From positions 16,260 to 80,259 of the forward strand of contig CAWEFK010000038.1 in NCBI GenBank assembly GCA_963808315.1: a stretch of 64,000 nt of DNA, written 5' to 3'. This DNA comes from Palsa-504 sp963808315 (GTDB lineage Bacteria; Actinomycetota; Actinomycetes; Streptosporangiales; Streptosporangiaceae). Below, in pieces: positions 55,751 through 64,000 of this stretch (position 1 is the first letter of the stretch; every line of letters starts with the position of its first letter). The notes under the pieces are model-generated. The model did no database searches. It had not been told where the DNA came from and worked only from the letters and a program-made list of their open reading frames with translations. The position numbers and the translations under genes are program-made.

Positions 55751-56744
55751 GCGTCCACCTCTGTGGTGGCGTCCAGGCCTCGAGGATCTCTCGTCCACGC
55801 CCCGCGTCCTGGGCCAGGTCCAGCGCGACGAAGACAGGATGGGCGAGCGGCCATTCGAACGGGTTGGACGCCGCATCGACCCGGTGGCTGCATGTCGCGC
55901 TAACGGGGGCGACCCGGACCGCGCAGCGTGCTTGGGAGCGTGACGCGGCAGCGCCTAGGAGCGTGGTCGCTCGCCGGAGAATCGCCTGGTCGGGTACGTA
56001 AAAATCGAGAAGCTGCCCGGAGCGCACCGCCAGCGGCGCGCCGTAAGTCACCGCGGCAGCCGAGTCAGTGAGCGCCCACCCGGTCGTGTTCTCCGCATCG
56101 TGCAGTCCGAGTCGCAGGGGCTTGGTGGTCGTGTCGTTGTCGCCTGGCATAGGCAATTGTGCGAGGTGGACGCGGGTGGCAGGCCAGCGGTCGGCTACCT
56201 GCCAGAACAGTTGCGTGCCCTCAACGCGATGCCGGTCGTCGATCAGGCCGGCACGGCGCAGTACGGCCAGAATCTCCGAGACCGTGCTCGCCGACCTGCC
56301 GAGCCTGCGTGCCAGCTCGCGTACAGCTGCACCAGCAGCCGGTTTCATGAGGAGAGCGGTGGCCACTTCCAAGCCTGCGCTGCCGCTCAGCGCATGCGTA
56401 CGCTCAACGCGCCCGGAGACCGGCTCCACGTCGGCGTCAAGTACCACGTTGGGCGACCGCAACGCGAGGTGACCGCGCAGATCGTAGTATCCGGCGTGGT
56501 GCTCGACGAGCAGCCTGCGCGCGGTCTCGGTTACCCGGTCGCCCACGACCAGCAGCACCGAGTCGAAGGGGCGTGACGTTTCGGCAAGCAGCCGCCGTGC
56601 AACCTCGTCGGTCACCAGTGCGCGATGCTTGACTTGTATCCGAGTCCCGCCGGGTTCGATCACCAAGTCGATCTCTTGGTCGGGCGCGCTGAGCGGCTGT
56701 CGAGTCTGTACCCCTAGCTGCGCCAGGGCATCGACGAGAAGCAT
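55740..56744 (-). CDS. AbiEi-like regulator with nuclease-like N-terminal domain (antitoxin candidate)
   Basis: About 334 residues. N-terminal part has a PD-(D/E)xK-like pattern, EIDLVIEPGGTRIQVKHRAL, then a MarR-like winged helix VATALLMKPAAGAAVRELARR, GRSASTVSEILAVLRRAGLI, and a C-terminal domain of unknown type. ATG 56744 is preferred because the longer GTG reading starts inside the palindrome. Overlaps the nucleotidyltransferase gene. Regulator-first order and a large palindrome fit an AbiEi antitoxin, but the N-terminal domain is not the usual AbiEi one. Confidence 0.6.
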   Translation of the reverse strand: MLLVDALAQLGVQTRQPLSAPDQEIDLVIEPGGTRIQVKHRALVTDEVARRLLAETSRPFDSVLLVVGDRVTETARRLLVEHHAGYYDLRGHLALRSPNVVLDADVEPVSGRVERTHALSGSAGLEVATALLMKPAAGAAVRELARRLGRSASTVSEILAVLRRAGLIDDRHRVEGTQLFWQVADRWPATRVHLAQLPMPGDNDTTTKPLRLGLHDAENTTGWALTDSAAAVTYGAPLAVRSGQLLDFYVPDQAILRRATTLLGAAASRSQARCAVRVAPVSATCSHRVDAASNPFEWPLAHPVFVALDLAQDAGRGREILEAWTPPQRWTRVW

Positions 56745-56771
56745 CTCACTGTCCACACAAGTAGAATGCCG

Positions 56772-56809
56772 ACTGTTCGGTGTCCGGTCAATACCGGACA
56801 CCGAACAGT
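56772..56809. promoter_or_regulatory. 17-bp palindromic operator of the AbiE-like pair
   Basis: Perfect 17-bp arms at 56772-56788 and 56793-56809, containing TTCGGTGTCCGGT, with spacer CAAT, 28 bases upstream of the regulator ATG. The size and position suit autoregulation by the winged-helix protein. Confidence 0.85.
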
Positions 56810-56942
56810 GCTAAAATCAGTGACAAGCCAAGTGACAACGGCTCCAGGTAATGACAGACCCAGCGCGACCTACCCAGACACTAAAATTCCGCTGACCTGC
56901 GATAACCAGACTAAGTGCGATGCCATCAGACGCATCCGGCAG

Positions 56943-56987
56943 GCATGGCATGCAAGAGGTCAGGGGTTCGAATCCCCTAAGCTCCAC
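56943..56987. repeat. Right attachment site (tRNA-Ala partial copy)
   Basis: 45 bases identical to 52427-52471. The copy lacks the acceptor 5' side and D-arm, so it is not a gene. Weaker similarity continues to about 57310 (for example AACCCCCGCC.CATGCGTAGC near 57170 and 52650). Confidence 0.9.
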
Positions 56988-57487
56988 GCATTTTTCGTGT
57001 ACTCGTTCGAGTAAAAAAGAGACAATCAAGTGACAACGGCACCGGATTCTGGCGCTGGAGCCCATCTGGTCAAGGACTCCGGGACCTGACGCGGCACCGT
57101 GGCCAGAAGCATCCGGCCAGCTCGGCAACGTAGCGGCTTCCGGGTGGCGGTCCTAGTCAGCGTCGCGGAAACCCCCGCCACATGCGTAGCACGCAAGAGG
57201 CCACCGGTCTACTCCAACCGTTGAGCCCCGGTCACCCGCCGTGACGAGTGCCCGATAGGTTCCGCGCTATATCCGTCGTTCGGTACGCCTGGGTTATAAG
57301 GAGCCCGGCTACCTACGGCCGTACATAACGAGTTGATCTGTGCGGTCACGGTCACGCGCATGGCCGACCCGGACTGCCCGGTGTCCGAATCTGCCGATCT
57401 GAGTGAGGCAGGTAAGCCCAGACCCTTTATATTATAGGGCCTTGGGATGCGGCAGCCCCAGAGCTGGCGGTAGGACGAATCAAAGTT

Positions 57488-58384
57488 TCACGCACGGGGC
57501 CAACGGCTTTGGAGGTATTTCAGGAGCGACTCACCTGTTGCTTCCCGGGTAGTATTGTTCTCCCGTACATAAAAATGATCCCGCCGGAACACTCCCGCGT
57601 CTCCAGCGGGAATGTCGATACGAAGAACAGGTTTATCGTCTGCCATCTCAATCTTGATATCGACGAACGGGGCGATTGCAGCCATATCCTGATGTACCCT
57701 GCTGCTGACGTGGTTCACGAGACCATCGAGATCTTTAAAAAGAGTGATATCCCCATCCAAACCGATAATCCTACCTGTCCGGTCCTCTACCCCGACCAGA
57801 ATAGTTCCACCCTCCGTGTTCCAGAACCCGCATATCGTGTTCAGTATCTTATCCGACAGGGCCGGATCCCTTCGATTGAGGCTGGGACTAAAGGCAAAGG
57901 CATACTTGTGCTCAAGGAACTTGTCTTCGGGCAACCTCGCCAGTTCGGCTGCTGGCCGGTTTCCGTACGGGCTGATAGTCAGGCTGGAACCTGGCACTTG
58001 AGGGCGCATAAGAAGTCTATCCAGAGCGTTCCACAGCGTTATGACATGTTTCATGTTGCGCCCCTGATCCAACACCACCGTGCTCGGCTCGGAAACACTG
58101 CGCGCGTGCACGTTACTGTCATCATCGACCTCGATATAAATACACTCCCTGAACTTTGATAGCACGCCCGTGCGACTAAGGAGGAACAGGCCTATTTCCT
58201 TGAGAAATCCCGAGTCGGGGCGGTGAGAATAAGGGCCATCGGATGAGATCGCATTGATGGTGCCCGATTGCAGGTCGGATGCCGTTACCTTAAACCCGGA
58301 AGGCTGCAGAGCATCGAGGCATGCCTGGAACACGCGCGCCCGCGGCGCGGCGTAGCACCGCGTGTCTTCAAATTTAGCAGTCAT
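57488..58384 (-). CDS. AlbA_2-domain (Schlafen-type) ATP-binding protein
   Basis: About 298 residues. The C-terminal half is an AlbA_2/Schlafen-like domain: KILNTICGFWNTEGGTILVGVEDRTGRIIGLDGD, FVDIKIEMADDKPVLRIDIPAG, YVRENNTTREATGESL. The N-terminal half is unrecognised, with EIGLFLLSRTGVLSKFR. ATG 58384 (MTAKFEDTRCYAAP). A/T-richer codon use. Schlafen-type domains bind DNA/RNA and are common in defence and TA-like loci; alone, the function cannot be told. Confidence 0.75.
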   Translation of the reverse strand: MTAKFEDTRCYAAPRARVFQACLDALQPSGFKVTASDLQSGTINAISSDGPYSHRPDSGFLKEIGLFLLSRTGVLSKFRECIYIEVDDDSNVHARSVSEPSTVVLDQGRNMKHVITLWNALDRLLMRPQVPGSSLTISPYGNRPAAELARLPEDKFLEHKYAFAFSPSLNRRDPALSDKILNTICGFWNTEGGTILVGVEDRTGRIIGLDGDITLFKDLDGLVNHVSSRVHQDMAAIAPFVDIKIEMADDKPVLRIDIPAGDAGVFRRDHFYVRENNTTREATGESLLKYLQSRWPRA

Positions 58385-58618
58385 AAATCTTCTCCTACCT
58401 GGCCTAGTCATGAAGGACGCCCGCTCACGGCCCCCGGGTCCCGGGTCCGCATAAGCCGGCCGGCCATCTCACGCGTTCGCTCTGCTAGCAGACCATGGGT
58501 CCCTGCTCCCGGCTGACCACAAACTGCGGCTGCCTGGCGGGCACCAGCCGCCATAATAGTCTCGGAATTCCTGAGGATTCGCCGCCTTCCGCTCAGGCCG
58601 TGCTCTACGCTAATCCCC

Positions 58619-59191
58619 ATGTCGAACTCAGGTCGGCCATTCACCTACTCCGTACTCGTGCCCGCCCCGCCGGCCGTGGTCATGCCGTCACTGCTCAGCC
58701 TTTCAGCAGGTGGTAACTATTTCGATGGCTATGAAGTGCGGCAGGTGACGTGGAACTCCCTTCACGTCACCCGGCGCTACGTGCCCGTATGGGCCGTTGC
58801 CGTGGCAATAGCCGGCGCAATGATCTTCCTGATAGGCCTACTCGCCCTGCTAGTGCGAGAGACCGAGGTGCTTACCGTCACCGTGTACGAGCAAGAGGAA
58901 GGTTCGTACCTGGATTTCTCTGGCACAGCCGCCCCCAGAGTTGCCGCCGCAATGAACCTGGCCATCGACGGCCTGCTCAGTGGGGCTGCACTGGCGCCGC
59001 CGTCGGCTGCGTTCCCGGCGAGTCCCACAGCAACATTTCCGGTCCGCCCAGCACCAGCCTTCTCGCAGCGCACAATGCAATCGTCCGGCTCTGCTGACGG
59101 CAAGTTCTGCCCTGAATGCGCGGAAACGATCCGTGCGGCAGCTAGAAGTTGCAGGTACTGCGGCTACCGGTTCAGTGCCGAATCGACCTAA
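58619..59191 (+). CDS. Zinc-ribbon membrane protein
   Basis: 190 residues. One membrane helix VWAVAVAIAGAMIFLIGLLALLV in the middle, a Pro/Ala linker, and a C-terminal double zinc ribbon CPECAE... CRYCGYRF. ATG 58619. The N-terminal 60 residues face the same side as nothing recognisable. No family assigned; zinc-ribbon tails of this kind occur in many small actinobacterial proteins. Confidence 0.7.
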   Translation: MSNSGRPFTYSVLVPAPPAVVMPSLLSLSAGGNYFDGYEVRQVTWNSLHVTRRYVPVWAVAVAIAGAMIFLIGLLALLVRETEVLTVTVYEQEEGSYLDFSGTAAPRVAAAMNLAIDGLLSGAALAPPSAAFPASPTATFPVRPAPAFSQRTMQSSGSADGKFCPECAETIRAAARSCRYCGYRFSAEST

Positions 59192-59620
59192 ACCCCGACC
59201 GACCACACGGCTGCCTCTCAGCAATTCGGTAAAGGGACGCAACTCTTCTGCCGCGGACAGGTCGAGCGTCGCGGCCCCGGCAGGCCCTTCGCCGTGCGCG
59301 CCGCGGGCTGACGCCCGCCAGTCATGGCCGCCCAGGGCCGGCACGGACCTGCTGCTAGCCGCAGGCGTCCCTGTCGCCGAGGCATCCGCGCCGACGCGGT
59401 GATGACAGGCACAACCCGAGATATAACCACGCAGCCAGCCGATCCAGTGGGCTAAATTTCAGGCGAACATCTGATCACCCCTTCTCACTGCTCACCGCCT
59501 CGCCGGGCCGCCAGTAGCCGCCTGCATCCTGGAGCAGCGAACCGAGTGCTGTTCAGAGAGCGGCAGAATGATCAATCCAGCGTCTGAGGAGGATGTGAAC
59601 TCACGGGAATGTGATCACGG
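59192..59620. other. Intergenic region, nothing recognised
   Basis: 430 bases between the zinc-ribbon gene and the channel-like gene. Overlapping frames are Ser/Arg/Pro-rich and not family-like. Moderately A/T-rich toward the 3' end, presumably the promoter of the next gene. Confidence 0.5.
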
Positions 59621-60706
59621 TTGGCAGAAGTCATTCCCTCTCAAAGTGCCGTCGCTTTACAGGATAATCTAGTACCATTCCGAACGGATCTGGTTGTCGT
59701 ACGCTTTCTCTCTGGTTTCCGTCCTTCCTTAGGCGGGAGAAGGCTCGTACGACGCCGCTCATCCCAACCCGAGACGACAGCCGATGACGGTTCCGCAATG
59801 GTGATAATCGCATTTCTACTGTGCCTGGTAACACTACTCAAACTGATATCAATTTCGAATGCCATCCGATGGCTGGGCGGCGGCGCCACGCAGTTCCGGA
59901 GGGATGTTATCAAAAACAGACCTCAGACCGTGTTCGCCCTGGAAGTTATCCTGCAGGTGTGGCATGCGAACTTCTTCCCCTTTGGGCTGAAAGATTACCG
60001 TCTCGCGGTATATATGCGAAAAGTGCCCCGGAGATCGGTTCGCGGGGCGGCGACATGGTGGATCCTGGCCGTGTTCCAGAAGGTCTTCTTTCAATTCCAG
60101 GGCCTAGCGTTTGCGAGCGCTGTATTCTTCGTACTCGGCGCGCATGCGTCCCCTAAAACCACTTGGGCATCCCATGACGTGTACGGTGGTATGGGCGCGG
60201 CGCTTGGGATCCTACTCATGATCGGCATCGTCTTGCTGGCATGCGAATCTTTCACCTCCTACGTTGTCCTCGGGTCGTATGGTGCCGCGTTCCATCGCCT
60301 CGATGTGCGCCGCCGACACATCCTCGATGAAGCGGCCAAGCCATCCATACTGCTGCCCCAGCCAGAGGATCGGAACCTGGCCATCATCGAGATGTTCGCC
60401 TATGCGGGCATCTTCCTCAGTGCCTTTATAATCATGGCGTGCGCCACTTACTTCATAAGCATGCAACTTGGCGGTTTCGCGACACTTAATGATCCCATTG
60501 GGGCTGGGCTAATCGACGGCCGTCGCCTGTATGACGCGTTCTATTGCACCGTGAACATCGCGGGCGGCTCCAGCGAGGCTGATCCGGTTACCATGCTCGC
60601 AATGCTTCTAGCTATGATAGGTACGATCACATATCTTCTGCTTACGGTCATCGTGCTGGCTGCACTTGCTGGCATAGTTATCTCGGCACCTGGGAAGCCC
60701 GATTAG
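59621..60706 (+). CDS. Multi-pass membrane protein with channel-like C terminus
   Basis: About 361 residues (a shorter start at 59798 is possible). Hydrophobic helices at MVIIAFLLCLVTLLKLI, WWILAVFQKVFFQFQGLAF, LGILLMIGIVLLACE, MFAYAGIFLSAFIIMACATYF and LAMLLAMIGTITYLLLTVIVLAAL. Between the last two, RRLYDAFYCTVNIAGGSSEADP resembles a re-entrant pore loop of Ion_trans_2 channels, though the TxGYG filter is absent. Codon use richer in A/T. Function unknown; listed as channel-like only on topology. Confidence 0.6.
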   Translation: MAEVIPSQSAVALQDNLVPFRTDLVVVRFLSGFRPSLGGRRLVRRRSSQPETTADDGSAMVIIAFLLCLVTLLKLISISNAIRWLGGGATQFRRDVIKNRPQTVFALEVILQVWHANFFPFGLKDYRLAVYMRKVPRRSVRGAATWWILAVFQKVFFQFQGLAFASAVFFVLGAHASPKTTWASHDVYGGMGAALGILLMIGIVLLACESFTSYVVLGSYGAAFHRLDVRRRHILDEAAKPSILLPQPEDRNLAIIEMFAYAGIFLSAFIIMACATYFISMQLGGFATLNDPIGAGLIDGRRLYDAFYCTVNIAGGSSEADPVTMLAMLLAMIGTITYLLLTVIVLAALAGIVISAPGKPD

Positions 60707-61223
60707 CCTGCAGGCAAGCTCGGCTTGCGGGAACGGTTGCGGTACCACCCAATTGAAAGTCCAAGGAAGGCTGACAAGCTTCCGCCGCACCGATTAGATA
60801 TGCCTCTGAAATAGTTCACCACATCAGCTCACATCAATTTTGATGAGCGATACATCGATCGGAACAAACCACAGAGGACCCGGCAACATATCTTGCGCTT
60901 ATACTTGGCACCGGCTCGGTTCGGCGGCTCGGCCGTCCGCAACGCAGAACTGGCTGATCAGTGCTCAGCAGTGAGAACAGGAGGCCTGGGCATCGAGCCG
61001 TAAATAGTCGGCGATCTGGCTGTATGGTATTACTGCGGCGGTCACTCTATGTAGCTGGAGTTGTCTATGCCTGCCAATTTAGGTGCCGTGGTAAATCACT
61101 ATGACGCTTGCCGTTCTTAAGGTTGATCCCCCGATGACTACGAAGAGCCGCTGCTGAGTCTGTCTGAGCCGCCGGTAGCAACCCGGGAAGTTCCAAGTGC
61201 TGATGATACCCGAATCGGGGCGG
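60707..61223. other. Intergenic region, nothing recognised
   Basis: About 520 bases, A/T-richer than the chromosome. No tRNA or credible frame. A short minus-strand reading near 61080-61366 overlaps the nucleotidyltransferase gene and is rejected. Confidence 0.5.
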
Positions 61224-61752
61224 TCAGTCGAATAGCTCGCGGAGAACCGCGGCGGATCTCGGGGACAGAGGTTCATCTGGGTAGAAGTCCGCGCATATCT
61301 GCAGGGCCACGTCGGCTGATTCGACTCCGACGATGCCGGCGAGCAGGCGAAGATCGTCAATGTCACGCGTTCGGGCGGCGAATGCCTTCATCGCGAAGAT
61401 GTGGCGTGGTGAGGCGGCCATGACGCGCAGCCCGGGATGATCAAAGACGCGGCGTTTGTCAGCGTCCTCCTCGCCGGATATGTAGGTGCTGGCCTGCTCG
61501 TTGAGCCACCAGCGGGGGAGTCCGAGGTCGATCGCGACCCTGCATGGCCTCTTCGTGGACGATCCCGTGCGGCTTGAACATTGCATCGACATCGCGGGTG
61601 ACGCGGGCAGCGTCGTAAGCCAGGGCCATGGCGGCGCCGCCCACGATGAAGACATCCGCCACGACACCTCTGCGAACGAGGCGCTCACCCAGTGCGGTGA
61701 ATGCCCTCTCGAGTTCCGCCCGGCCGAAGAGGACGCTGCCGGCCCCGCTCAC
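61224..61752 (-). CDS. DUF6036-type nucleotidyltransferase (one frameshift)
   Basis: N-terminal VFIVGGAAMALAYDAARVTRDVDAMF is an MNT-like GG...TxDxD motif. A shift near 61545 leads to AIDLGLPRWWLNEQASTYI and MAASPRHIFAMKAFAARTRDIDDLRLLA, then ICADFYPDEPLSPRSAAVLRE. GTG 61752 overlaps the stop of the partner gene by GTGA. About 175 residues. Similar pairs are annotated as toxin-antitoxin-like; toxin status is inference. Confidence 0.72.
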
Positions 61753-62132
61753 GCTGCTTCCAGGTCCGTGGCGGACAGGTACACGCCATGCTTGCGGAAT
61801 GCCGCTGGCGCCCGGACCAGTGCATCGGCCCGCTGGATTTCCAGTTCCGCCGGGAACCACGGCTGCTGCAGGACCCTCATCTCCGCCCACTCAGGCGGAG
61901 CAAGATCATGCTGCGCCGCCAAGTGCTCCGCTAGTGCCGCCAGCAGCGCATCCCACCGCTCATCGCCGGCTGGCGGCGGCTCATCGCGCAGCAAGGACGG
62001 CTGGACGTTTTCCGATTCCCACCGGTACTCCTCTAGGAACTCCCACACGAGTTTCCATCGCGTCTTGCTGTCGGTTGTCCGTACCAGACGGCTGGCCAGA
62101 TCGGCCAGGGTCATCGGGCTGTAGCCGGCCAT
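61749..62132 (-). CDS. Partner of the nucleotidyltransferase (antitoxin candidate)
   Basis: About 127 residues: MTLADLASRLVRTTDSKTRWK, LVWEFLEEYRWES, ERWDALLAALAEHLAAQHDLAPPEW. No HTH recognised, but the size and translational overlap with the nucleotidyltransferase match two-gene TA-like cassettes (HTH/DUF plus DUF6036). ATG 62132. Confidence 0.65.
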   Translation of the reverse strand: MAGYSPMTLADLASRLVRTTDSKTRWKLVWEFLEEYRWESENVQPSLLRDEPPPAGDERWDALLAALAEHLAAQHDLAPPEWAEMRVLQQPWFPAELEIQRADALVRAPAAFRKHGVYLSATDLEAA

Positions 62133-62462
62133 CCGGTTCCTCCCTTGCCTACGGGGCCTTGGTCTGAGCATACGGTCCAAGGCTTGCCCGGCCCATGATC
62201 CCGAACCTAACGCCAGCGCGCCTCGGTAATCAGGTTCGCCGTCGGCGGGTGGCTAGGCCTGAAGCGGGACCATACCCTGTCGGTAGCGAGCAGTCCCGAG
62301 GCTCTGCTGAGCGTGGGGGAAGGCCGGTCGCCAGTGCCAACCCAAGTGACAACGTCCTCAGAGGGCGATTCGGGAGTTGATGCCCGGTGTGTCGTAGTGT
62401 AATCGGGTGGTTTTCTAGCGTTACGCCACGTGGGCGGGCCTTGGCTGTGCTGGGATGGCAGG

Positions 62463-63257
62463 ATGAGCGAGCGCAAGCCCTACCCCAGCGATTTAACCGA
62501 CGAGCGGTGGGCGCTGATCGAGCCGGTGATCACGGCATGGAAGGCCGCCCACCCCTCGGTCAGCGGCCACCAGGGCTGCTATCCGATGCGGGAGATCATC
62601 AACGCGATCTTCTACCAGGGCCGGACCGGCTGCCAGCGGGATTACCTGCCGCATGACCTGCCGCCCCGCAGCGCGGTGTACTACTACTTCGCCCGGTGGC
62701 GCGATGATGGCACTGACCAGGCGATCCACGACCTGCTCCGCTGGCAGGAACGGGAGAAACGGGGCCGGTTAGCTGATCCCAGCCTGGTCGTGCTGGATAC
62801 CCAGAGCGTGCACGCGGCGGCCGGGGTCCCGGCGTCCACGACGGGAAACGATGCGGGCAAGCGGGTGCACGGCCGCAAGCGGGCCCTGGCCGTGGATGTG
62901 CTGGGCCTGGTGGTGGCGGTGGCGGTGCTGGCGGCCTCGGCGCACGAGAATGCCGCCGGGATCGCCCTGCTGGACCGGGTCGCCGCGCAGGCCGGCACGG
63001 TCCGCACCGCGCTGGCGGGCCAGGGGTTCAAGAACGCGGTCGCCGCCCATGGCGCCACCTTGGGCATTGACGTGCAGACCGTCGAGCGGAACCCGGCTGA
63101 CAAGGGGTTCGTCCCCCAGCCCAAGCGGCGGGTCGTCGAGCGGGCCTACGGCATCCTGGCCCTGCACCGGCGCCTGGTCCGCGACTACGAGCACCGGCCC
63201 GCCAGCTCCGAATCGCGCGTGTACTGGGCGATGAGCGGTGTTGACTGCACTATCTAG
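62463..63257 (+). CDS. IS5-type transposase, C-terminally shortened
   Basis: DDE transposase: KPYPSDLTDERWALIEPVI, TGCQRDYLPHDLPPRSAVYYYFARW, LVVLDTQSVHAAAG (first Asp) and RKRALAVDVLGLVVAV (second Asp), KRRVVERAYGILALHRRLVRDYE (Glu region). The normal ending VYWAM... is cut by the next sequence after 63236, giving GVDCTI. ATG 62463. Only one inverted-repeat end could be suspected, so element bounds are unknown. Confidence 0.85.
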   Translation: MSERKPYPSDLTDERWALIEPVITAWKAAHPSVSGHQGCYPMREIINAIFYQGRTGCQRDYLPHDLPPRSAVYYYFARWRDDGTDQAIHDLLRWQEREKRGRLADPSLVVLDTQSVHAAAGVPASTTGNDAGKRVHGRKRALAVDVLGLVVAVAVLAASAHENAAGIALLDRVAAQAGTVRTALAGQGFKNAVAAHGATLGIDVQTVERNPADKGFVPQPKRRVVERAYGILALHRRLVRDYEHRPASSESRVYWAMSGVDCTI

Positions 63258-63292
63258 GGGCGTTCTGTCCTGGAATCCGTAAAGTCCGGCGG

Positions 63293-64000
63293 GTGCCTGT
63301 ACCGATTCCGCAAGCGGTCCTCCGCCGCGAACTGATGCAAGGACGACGGGACGTGCCGCAGGTCGGCGCCGTCGTCATGGGAGGTACCCCGCTGGTGCCT
63401 TTCATCGTCGTTGACGGAGAAGGCGCCGGGGTCGATCCGGTGAACCGGTACCTGCATGACCGGATCCTCGGCGACGTCAGCCCGTTGACGTGCCGTAGTT
63501 ACGGTTATGACCTGTTGCGCTGGTTCCGGCTGCTGTGGCTGCTGGATGTCGCCTGGGAGCAGGCGACGGAGGCTGAGACGGCCGCCATGGTCGGGTGGTT
63601 GCGTAACGCCGGTAACCCGCAGCGGCGGCGCGGGGCGGGCTCCCCGCAGCCCGGTTCGGTGAACATGCGCACTGGTAAACCCGAACCCGGTGCCGGCTAT
63701 GCGCCCGCGACGATCGTCCACGCGCTGACCGTGGTGTCCGGTTTCTACGATTTCCACATGCATTTCGGGGACGGGCCGCTGATCAATCCGGTTCCCCGGA
63801 ACTCCGCCCGCCGGGCGGCCCTGGCCCACCGGTCACCGCTAGAGGACCCGCGTCCTCACCGGCGGGCACGGCTGCGGCCCAAGCCGGCCCGCCGCGCGGT
63901 GCGGTCGATCCCTGACGGCCTGTTCGAGGAGTTGTTCGCGCGGATGCGCAACGACCGGGACCGCGCGCTGCTGGCCTTCTACGTCAGCTCAGGAGACGTC
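63293..64000 (+). CDS. Tyrosine-type site-specific recombinase (runs past window end)
   Basis: Open frame from GTG 63293 (or ATG 63335) to the end. FIVVDGEGAGVDPVNRYL, SPLTCRSYGYDLLRWFRLL (SAM-like N-terminal core-binding domain), PATIVHALTVVSGFYDFHMHFG, and at the edge RALLAFYVSSGDV, where the catalytic domain begins. Arg-His-Arg-Tyr residues lie beyond the window. Such recombinases accompany Tn554-like elements and actinomycete IS clusters. Confidence 0.8.
   Translation, partial: MPVPIPQAVLRRELMQGRRDVPQVGAVVMGGTPLVPFIVVDGEGAGVDPVNRYLHDRILGDVSPLTCRSYGYDLLRWFRLLWLLDVAWEQATEAETAAMVGWLRNAGNPQRRRGAGSPQPGSVNMRTGKPEPGAGYAPATIVHALTVVSGFYDFHMHFGDGPLINPVPRNSARRAALAHRSPLEDPRPHRRARLRPKPARRAVRSIPDGLFEELFARMRNDRDRALLAFYVSSGDV

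Larger units (their letters stand above)
52472..56987. mobile_element. Integrated island at tRNA-Ala
   Basis: Bounded by the two 45-bp att copies. It carries a PadR-like regulator and membrane protein, fragments of SRPBCC, TPR and TOTE genes, and an AbiE-like pair. No integrase lies within the bounds, so the element is decayed or mobilised in trans. Base composition is visibly richer in A/T (for example 53690-54165) than the flanking chromosome. Confidence 0.75.

Noticed and set aside
56943..56987. Second tRNA-Ala gene
   Set aside because: Lacks the 5' acceptor strand and D-arm; it is only the 3' part, consistent with an att copy.
63254..63829. Minus-strand 191-codon frame beside the transposase
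   Set aside because: Opposite the recombinase frame, which has a recognisable SAM-like domain.

Overview
The window looks like chromosomal DNA of a high-GC actinomycete. Evidence: strong G/C bias at third codon positions, GTG starts, and the actinobacterial housekeeping order TIGR03960/TIGR03936 radical SAM pair, rne, rplU, rpmA, obgE, proB, nadD, rsfS. The nearest group is probably Streptosporangiales-like (inference; no search was possible). About half of the genes left of 52 kb are split by one-base shifts in G/C-rich runs, including rplU-linked rpmA, rne and proB. Sequencing or assembly error is the simplest reading, although some losses (DUF3089 fragment, acyl ligase, PhoD-like protein) look like real gene decay.

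Layout. 1-13.1 kb: housekeeping block (radical SAM pair, RNase E/G, L21, L27, Obg, ProB, M48 peptidase, NadD, RsfS, histidine phosphatase, metallo-hydrolase). 13.1-21.9 kb: solute-binding protein, hydrolases, MFS exporter, amidohydrolase, 13E12/DUF222 HNH protein, and a VC0807-like membrane protein divergent from a PadR regulator across a perfect palindrome. 21.9-30.2 kb: a carbohydrate-type operon (xylose-isomerase-like epimerase, DUF993, Gfo/Idh/MocA) divergent from a LacI regulator, then an APC permease and a copper amine oxidase; LacI-type operator boxes sit before both arms. 30.8-37.6 kb: acyl-CoA ligase, F420-type LLM oxidoreductase, thiolase, carotenoid/stilbene oxygenase and a double-domain HxlR regulator, suggesting oxidative cleavage and CoA-dependent breakdown of an aromatic or isoprenoid substrate.

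37.7-43.3 kb: an FtsK/EccC-like ATPase followed by four small genes, two of them WXG100-like, facing a restriction-system-like protein that lacks the usual Mrr nuclease half. No other type VII secretion component is visible, so this is the best candidate for an undescribed system outside the island. 43.4-52.3 kb: DUF4397 protein, membrane protein, VapBC pair, SDR/VOC enzymes, a broken PhoD-like phosphatase, a broken acyl ligase and an intact acyl-CoA synthetase.

52.4-64 kb: a tRNA-Ala(GGC) gene whose 3' part is copied 4.5 kb downstream as part of a ~370-bp diverged direct repeat, marking an integrated island with a second, adjoining one reaching to an IS5-type transposase and a tyrosine recombinase at the window edge. 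Cargo: PadR-like regulator plus membrane protein, an AbiE-like toxin-antitoxin pair with a 17-bp palindromic operator, an AlbA_2-type ATP-binding protein, a zinc-ribbon membrane protein, a possible ion-channel protein, a second nucleotidyltransferase pair, and fragments of SRPBCC, TPR and TOTE-type conflict-system genes. The island is visibly richer in A/T and its genes are mostly free of frameshifts.
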